In this document: piece by piece, positions 13,296 through 16,472 of the stretch
Layout: each line of letters starts with the position of its first letter
Numbering within the stretch: the stretch's first letter is position 1
DNA from: an uncultured Eubacteriales bacterium
GTDB lineage: Bacteria; Bacillota; Clostridia; Oscillospirales; Oscillospiraceae
DNA: 16,472 nucleotides
Assembly: GCA_900550705.1 (NCBI GenBank)
Contig: URTG01000022.1
Coordinates: 1-16,472, forward strand
Reading direction: 5' to 3'
Notes under the pieces: generated by a model
The model's database searches: none
Seen by the model: only the letters and a program-made list of their open reading frames with translations
Told to the model about the DNA's origin: nothing
Program-made: the position numbers and the translations under genes

Positions 13296-13919
13296 ATGAG
13301 AACGGCAGCAAAGGGGACCAACTGGGTCCAGCTATGGAAGCGGAACGCCGTGGTGGCGGCCATCGCGCTGTTTGTCTGCGCGGCGGTGTATCTGAACTGG
13401 AGCTACGAGCAGGACGCCCAGGTGGGCAAGACGCTGGGCCAATCCGCCATGGTGGGGGGCGACACCGGCGATGCACTGCTGGATGGCGAGTCCGCCGCGG
13501 TGCAGGGCGACGGGGCGGCCGGGGACGCCGAGACCACCAGCAGCGGCTACTTCGCCGCCGCCCGGCTGAACCGGCAGCAGGCGCGGGACAGCGCCCTGTC
13601 CCTGCTCCAGGACGCCGCCGCCCGGGAGGACGCGGACGAGACGGTGAAAAACCAGGTCAATGAGACCATCCAGACCATGGCGGACTACACCGTCACCGAG
13701 GCCCAAATCGAAAACCTGGTCACCGCCAAGGGCTATGCCGACTGTGTGGCCTTTCTGGGGGAGAACGCCCTCAGTCTGGCGGTTTCCGCCCCGCTGGGCG
13801 GGCTGACGGAGACGGACACCGCCAAGATCGTGGACCTGGTGAATCAGGCCACCGGCTTTTCTCCCGACCAGGTGAAAATCATCGAGGTGGAGCCGGAAAC
13901 CCAGGCCGGGGCGGAGTGA
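13296..13919 (+). CDS. spoIIIAH: Stage III sporulation protein AH, SpoIIQ-interacting
   Basis: A 207-aa protein, close to the Bacillus length of 218. One membrane helix (about 18-34) is followed by a polar linker and a YscJ-like domain with NQVNETIQTMADYTVTEAQIENL and a C-terminal ring-building segment ending VKIIEVEP. SpoIIIAH binds SpoIIQ from the forespore across the double membrane and so anchors the channel. The ATG at 13296 follows GGGAGG with about 8 nt; an out-of-frame ATG at 13289 is too close to the ribosome site. It is the last gene of the operon, and no clear terminator follows. Confidence 0.96.
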   Translation: MRTAAKGTNWVQLWKRNAVVAAIALFVCAAVYLNWSYEQDAQVGKTLGQSAMVGGDTGDALLDGESAAVQGDGAAGDAETTSSGYFAAARLNRQQARDSALSLLQDAAAREDADETVKNQVNETIQTMADYTVTEAQIENLVTAKGYADCVAFLGENALSLAVSAPLGGLTETDTAKIVDLVNQATGFSPDQVKIIEVEPETQAGAE

Positions 13920-13948
13920 CCCGGCGGCTGCGGGGGAGATTTTTTTAG

Positions 13949-13977
13949 TTGTCAAACCGCCGGAACTATGGTACAAT
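13949..13977 (+). promoter_or_regulatory. Sigma-A promoter of the Asp23 gene
   Basis: TTGTCA (13949-13954) and TACAAT (13972-13977) with a 17-bp spacer match five of six consensus positions each. It lets the Asp23 gene be expressed in growing cells, apart from the sporulation operon. CCGGCGG (13921-13927) and CCGCCGG (13957-13963) form a wide dyad around the -35. Confidence 0.85.
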
Positions 13978-14023
13978 GGCCTCATTGATTGAGTAACCCT
14001 TGCAGAAAAGGAGTGCAGCATCC

Positions 14024-14413
14024 ATGAGCGATAACAAGGAATACGTCTCCCGCGCAGACGAGTTTGGCACCATCCACATCTCTGAGGAGGTCCTGGCGGC
14101 CATCGCCGCCTCCGCCGCGCTGGAGGTAGAGGGCGTGACCAGTCTGGCCGGCAACCTGGGCAGCGACATCAGCGAGCTGCTGGGCAAGAAGAACCTGACC
14201 AAGGGGGTCCGGGTGAAGACCGAGGAGGACAAGGTCACGGTGGAGCTGTCCGTACTGATGGCCTACGGACACACCATTCCCGAAATCGGCCGCGCCGTGC
14301 AGGACAGCGTGAAGAACGCCATCGAGTCCATGTCCGGCCTGGATGTGGCCGCGGTGAATGTCAGCGTGGGTGGGATCACCTTCCCGCCCAAGACCCAGCC
14401 TCAGGCGCAGTGA
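14024..14413 (+). CDS. Asp23/Gls24 family protein (YqhY-like)
   Basis: A 129-aa protein of the Asp23/Gls24 family. The typical segments are GTIHISEEVLAAIAASAALEVEGVTSL (about 16-42), VKTEEDKVTVELSVLMAYGHTIPEIGRAVQDSVKNAIESMSG and VNVSVGGITF. In Bacillus the spoIIIA-adjacent member is YqhY, linked to control of acetyl-CoA carboxylase; other members sit at the membrane or answer envelope stress. I chose ATG at 14024 (MSDNKEYV), 10 nt after AAGGAG; a frame opening at 14000 lies before that site. Its position after spoIIIAH is conserved in Firmicutes, but accBC and nusB do not follow here. A strong terminator closes it. Confidence 0.93.
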   Translation: MSDNKEYVSRADEFGTIHISEEVLAAIAASAALEVEGVTSLAGNLGSDISELLGKKNLTKGVRVKTEEDKVTVELSVLMAYGHTIPEIGRAVQDSVKNAIESMSGLDVAAVNVSVGGITFPPKTQPQAQ

Positions 14414-14425
14414 GCTTGCAGAAAC

Positions 14426-14459
14426 AGGGCCGTCTTATGTAAGGCGGCCCTTATTTTTT
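14426..14459 (+). terminator. Intrinsic terminator after the Asp23 gene
   Basis: AGGGCCGTCTTA (14426-14437) pairs with TAAGGCGGCCCT (14440-14451) apart from one G-U pair; the terminal pair opens to form the loop. TTATTTTTT follows. It starts 12 bases after the stop codon. Confidence 0.9.
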
Positions 14460-14478
14460 ACCCCGAACTCGTTTTTCG

Positions 14479-14564
14479 GTCCTCCGCCCTCCGCGGGGAC
14501 AGAGAAATGGGCCATCAGAGACAGAGCAGGCTGTCGAAAAAGCGGCGAAGCCACTTTTTCGACA
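14479..14564 (+). repeat. Structured leader with REP-like 33-bp dyad upstream of the HAD gene
   Basis: Two structures fill the space between the Asp23 terminator and the HAD gene. The first is GTCCTCCGC with GCGGGGAC (14479-14500), eight pairs with one bulge and a CCTCC loop. The second is TGTCGAAAAAG (14532-14542) with CTTTTTCGACA (14554-14564), extended inward by GGC-GAA-GCC across one mismatch. The second dyad has the look of a dispersed palindromic element and also of a two-way terminator. No convincing promoter for the HAD gene was found in the gap. Confidence 0.6.
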
Positions 14565-14588
14565 AGCTGACAGAGAGAAGGGAGTTCT

Positions 14589-15482
14589 ATGACAAAAATG
14601 AACTACCATCGGGCCGCGAAAAAGGACCGGCCTGTGCTGGCCATCTGCTACGACTTTGACAAGACCCTCTCCCCGGACGATATGCAGGCCCAGGGCTTTA
14701 TCCAGTCCGTGGGATACGACGTGGCGGAGTTCTGGAAGGAGTCGGATAAGCTGGCGGGCCGGAACGATATGGACCAGAATCTGGCCTATATGCTGATGAT
14801 GAAGGAGAAATCCGCCGGAAAGGTGCTGTTCACCCGGACCGTGCTGGAGGAGTACGGGGCCAAGGTCCGCCTGTTCCCCGGGGTGGAGGCGTGGTTCGAC
14901 CGCATCCGGGACTACGGCCGGCAGCGGGGGGTGATCGTGGAGCACTATATTATTTCCTCCGGGCTGAAGGAGATGATCGAGGGCACCTCCGTGGCCCGGA
15001 AGGGGGCGTTCCGGCAGATCTATGCCAGCTCCTTCTGCTACGACGCCAACGGCGTGGCTGTCTGGCCCGCCCAGGTGGTCAACTACACCAACAAGACCCA
15101 GTTCCTGTTCCGCATTGAAAAGGGGATTCTGGACATCAACGATCCCGGCGTCAACGATTCCTTCCCGCCGGACCGACTGCGGGTGCCCTTCCGGAATATG
15201 GTGTACATCGGGGACAGCGACACAGACATCCCCTGCATGAAGCTGGTGAATACCTACGGCGGCCACGCCATCGGGGTGTATGACACCGATACTATGGACA
15301 AATCCAAGGTCTACCGAATGATTCGGGATGGCCGCATCCGCTACATCGCCCCGGCGGACTACTGCGCGGATTCTGAGCTGGACCGCCTGGTCAAGGCCAT
15401 CATCGACCGCACCGCCACCAATGAGGTGCTGGAGTCCCGGTACTACGCAGACCAGCGGGAGGCCGCACAGCACGAGGAATGA
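14589..15482 (+). CDS. HAD-superfamily hydrolase (phosphatase type)
   Basis: A 297-aa HAD-fold protein. Motif I is D22-F-D24-K-T (CYDFDKTL), motif II is S124-G in HYIISSGLKEM, motif III is probably K169 in TNKTQFLFRI, and motif IV is GDSDTDIPC (208-216), all present, so it should be an active Mg-dependent phosphohydrolase. A helical cap of about 90 residues lies between motifs I and II, the C1 type seen in phosphoserine-phosphatase-like enzymes. No signal peptide is seen. The start at 14589 lies only 4 nt after GGGAG (14580-14584); ATG at 14598 is an alternative. It stands alone between terminators. The substrate cannot be told from sequence. Confidence 0.87.
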   Translation: MTKMNYHRAAKKDRPVLAICYDFDKTLSPDDMQAQGFIQSVGYDVAEFWKESDKLAGRNDMDQNLAYMLMMKEKSAGKVLFTRTVLEEYGAKVRLFPGVEAWFDRIRDYGRQRGVIVEHYIISSGLKEMIEGTSVARKGAFRQIYASSFCYDANGVAVWPAQVVNYTNKTQFLFRIEKGILDINDPGVNDSFPPDRLRVPFRNMVYIGDSDTDIPCMKLVNTYGGHAIGVYDTDTMDKSKVYRMIRDGRIRYIAPADYCADSELDRLVKAIIDRTATNEVLESRYYADQREAAQHEE

Positions 15483-15504
15483 CCCGTGCTCCGAAAGACA
15501 AAAA

Positions 15505-15554
15505 ACAGGGCCGCTGCTCCGGAAGCTCCGGAACAGCGGCCCTGTATATTTTTC
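15505..15554. terminator. Bidirectional terminator between the HAD gene and tsf
   Basis: ACAGGGCCGCTG (15505-15516) pairs with CAGCGGCCCTGT (15534-15545), and TCCGGA (15518-15523) pairs with TCCGGA (15527-15532) inside it, giving an 18-bp hairpin with one mismatch. A-rich sequence precedes it and TATATTTTT follows, so it can end both convergent transcripts. Confidence 0.92.
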
Positions 15555-15568
15555 GAATAGGGGAGCGC

Positions 15569-16472
15569 TTACTTGATCATGGAAGCGACCTCAGCGGCGA
15601 AGTCGTCCTCCTTCTTCTCGATGCCCTCGCCGGTCTCGTAACGGGTGAAGGCCTTGACGGTGATCTTGCCGCCCAGCTCCTTGGCCACGGCAGCGACGTG
15701 CTTCTCCACGGAGATCTTGTTCTCCTTGACGAAGGCCTGCTGCAGCAGGCAGTTCTCCTCGAAGTACTTGCCCAGCTTGCCCATGACGATGCCCTGCTTC
15801 ACCTTCTCGGGCTTGGAGGCCATCTTGGGGTCGTTGGCCATCTGCGCCAGCTGGATCTCCTTCTCCTTGTCCAGGACCTCCTGGCTGACCTCGGACTTGT
15901 CCAGGAAGGCGGGGTTCATGGCGGCGATCTGCATGGCCACGTCCTTGCCCAGCTCCTCGACCTTGGCGGCCTCGATGCCCTCGACCTCCATGTTCACCAG
16001 AACGCCGATCTTACCGCCCATGTGGATGTAGGCGACGTTGGTGCCGGTGGCATAGCGGGTGAAGCGGCGGATCTGGATGTTCTCGCCGATGGCCAGAACC
16101 TTGTCGGCGGTGACGTCAGCCACGGTGCGGTCGGTGCCGGGATAACGGCAGGCCTTCAGAGCCTCCACGTCGGCGGGGTTCTCGTCGGCGACAACAACGG
16201 CCAGAGCCATGACGAACTCCTGGAAGACCTCGTTCTTGGCGACGAAGTCGGTCTGGGAGTTGACCTCGATGATCACGCCCACGCCGCTCTCGGTGACGAC
16301 GGCATAGGAGACGCCCTCAGCGGCGACCTTGCCGGCCTTCTTGGTCTGGGCAGCCAGGCCCTTCTCGCGCAGCCACTCAACGGCCTTGTCCATGTCGCCC
16401 TCAGAGGCGGTCAGAGCCTTCTTGCAATCCATCATGCCCACGCCGGTCATTTCGCGCAGGTTCTTAACATCA
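15569..16472 (-). CDS. tsf: Elongation factor Ts, 5' end cut by the window edge
   Basis: About 300 residues are visible. The reading frame stays open through the window end, encoding DVKNLRE just before MTGVGMMDCKKAL, so the true start lies a few codons beyond 16472 and the Met at 16450 is internal. The UBA-like N-terminal domain (MTGVGMMDCKKALTASEGDMDKAVEWLREKG), the TDFVAKN motif that contacts EF-Tu, and both core subdomains (repeated FTRYATG and FTRYETG blocks) are intact. EF-Ts exchanges GDP for GTP on EF-Tu during translation. rpsB, the usual upstream neighbour, would be outside the window. It is convergent with the HAD gene. Confidence 0.97.
   Translation of the reverse strand, partial: DVKNLREMTGVGMMDCKKALTASEGDMDKAVEWLREKGLAAQTKKAGKVAAEGVSYAVVTESGVGVIIEVNSQTDFVAKNEVFQEFVMALAVVVADENPADVEALKACRYPGTDRTVADVTADKVLAIGENIQIRRFTRYATGTNVAYIHMGGKIGVLVNMEVEGIEAAKVEELGKDVAMQIAAMNPAFLDKSEVSQEVLDKEKEIQLAQMANDPKMASKPEKVKQGIVMGKLGKYFEENCLLQQAFVKENKISVEKHVAAVAKELGGKITVKAFTRYETGEGIEKKEDDFAAEVASMIK

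Overview
The window is a GC-rich (roughly 60%) chromosomal segment of a low-copy, core-genome type. The genes read as an endospore-forming Firmicute of the Clostridia, most like the gut Oscillospiraceae (Flavonifractor, Lawsonibacter and Intestinimonas relatives). That placement rests on a complete spoIIIAA-AH operon, an Asp23 protein directly after it, a ylxM-ffh-rpsP-khpA-rimM cluster, the EF-P-associated M16 peptidase pair, a DUF4250 microprotein, GGAGG ribosome sites and sigma-A promoters with 17-bp spacers. No phage, insertion sequence, CRISPR array, tRNA or rRNA was seen.

Layout. 1-680: a short tandem repeat, then hinT and a DUF4250 protein, closed by an intrinsic terminator. 681-1045: no convincing gene, but a strong promoter with a palindrome over its -10, a pyrimidine-rich stretch and a terminator, which together look like an unannotated small RNA of about 165 nt; a separate promoter for carD follows. 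1046-2219: a CarD-family RNA polymerase-binding regulator and a cytidylate kinase-like protein. 2223-2272: a two-way terminator. 2314-5354, minus strand: ylxM, ffh, rpsP, khpA and rimM, driven from a near-consensus promoter at 5326-5354; these serve signal recognition particle targeting, the 30S subunit and its maturation. trmD and rplS, which usually follow rimM, are not here. 5455-9139, plus strand: two M16-family proteins (one catalytic, one without the zinc motif) and lgt, in tight coupling. 9138-13919: the eight-gene spoIIIA operon behind a sigma-E-like promoter; it encodes the mother-cell side of the SpoIIIA-SpoIIQ channel. 13949-14459: an Asp23/Gls24 protein with its own promoter. 14460-15482: a structured leader and a HAD-superfamily hydrolase. 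15505-15554: a two-way terminator. 15569 to the end, minus strand: tsf, cut by the window edge.

Most of the window is ordinary housekeeping and sporulation content. The main candidate for something undescribed is the putative small RNA at about 787-955. It has a 5' hairpin, a 40-nt stretch with a single G and two CCUCC anti-Shine-Dalgarno motifs, and a terminator stem of 12 bp. Its promoter carries a TTAG-N6-CTAA palindrome that resembles metal-responsive operators. This design recalls iron-sparing RNAs such as FsrA of Bacillus subtilis, but no search or expression data were available. Secondary leads are symmetric elements at the ylxM and M16 promoters and the structured leaders of rimM and the HAD gene.
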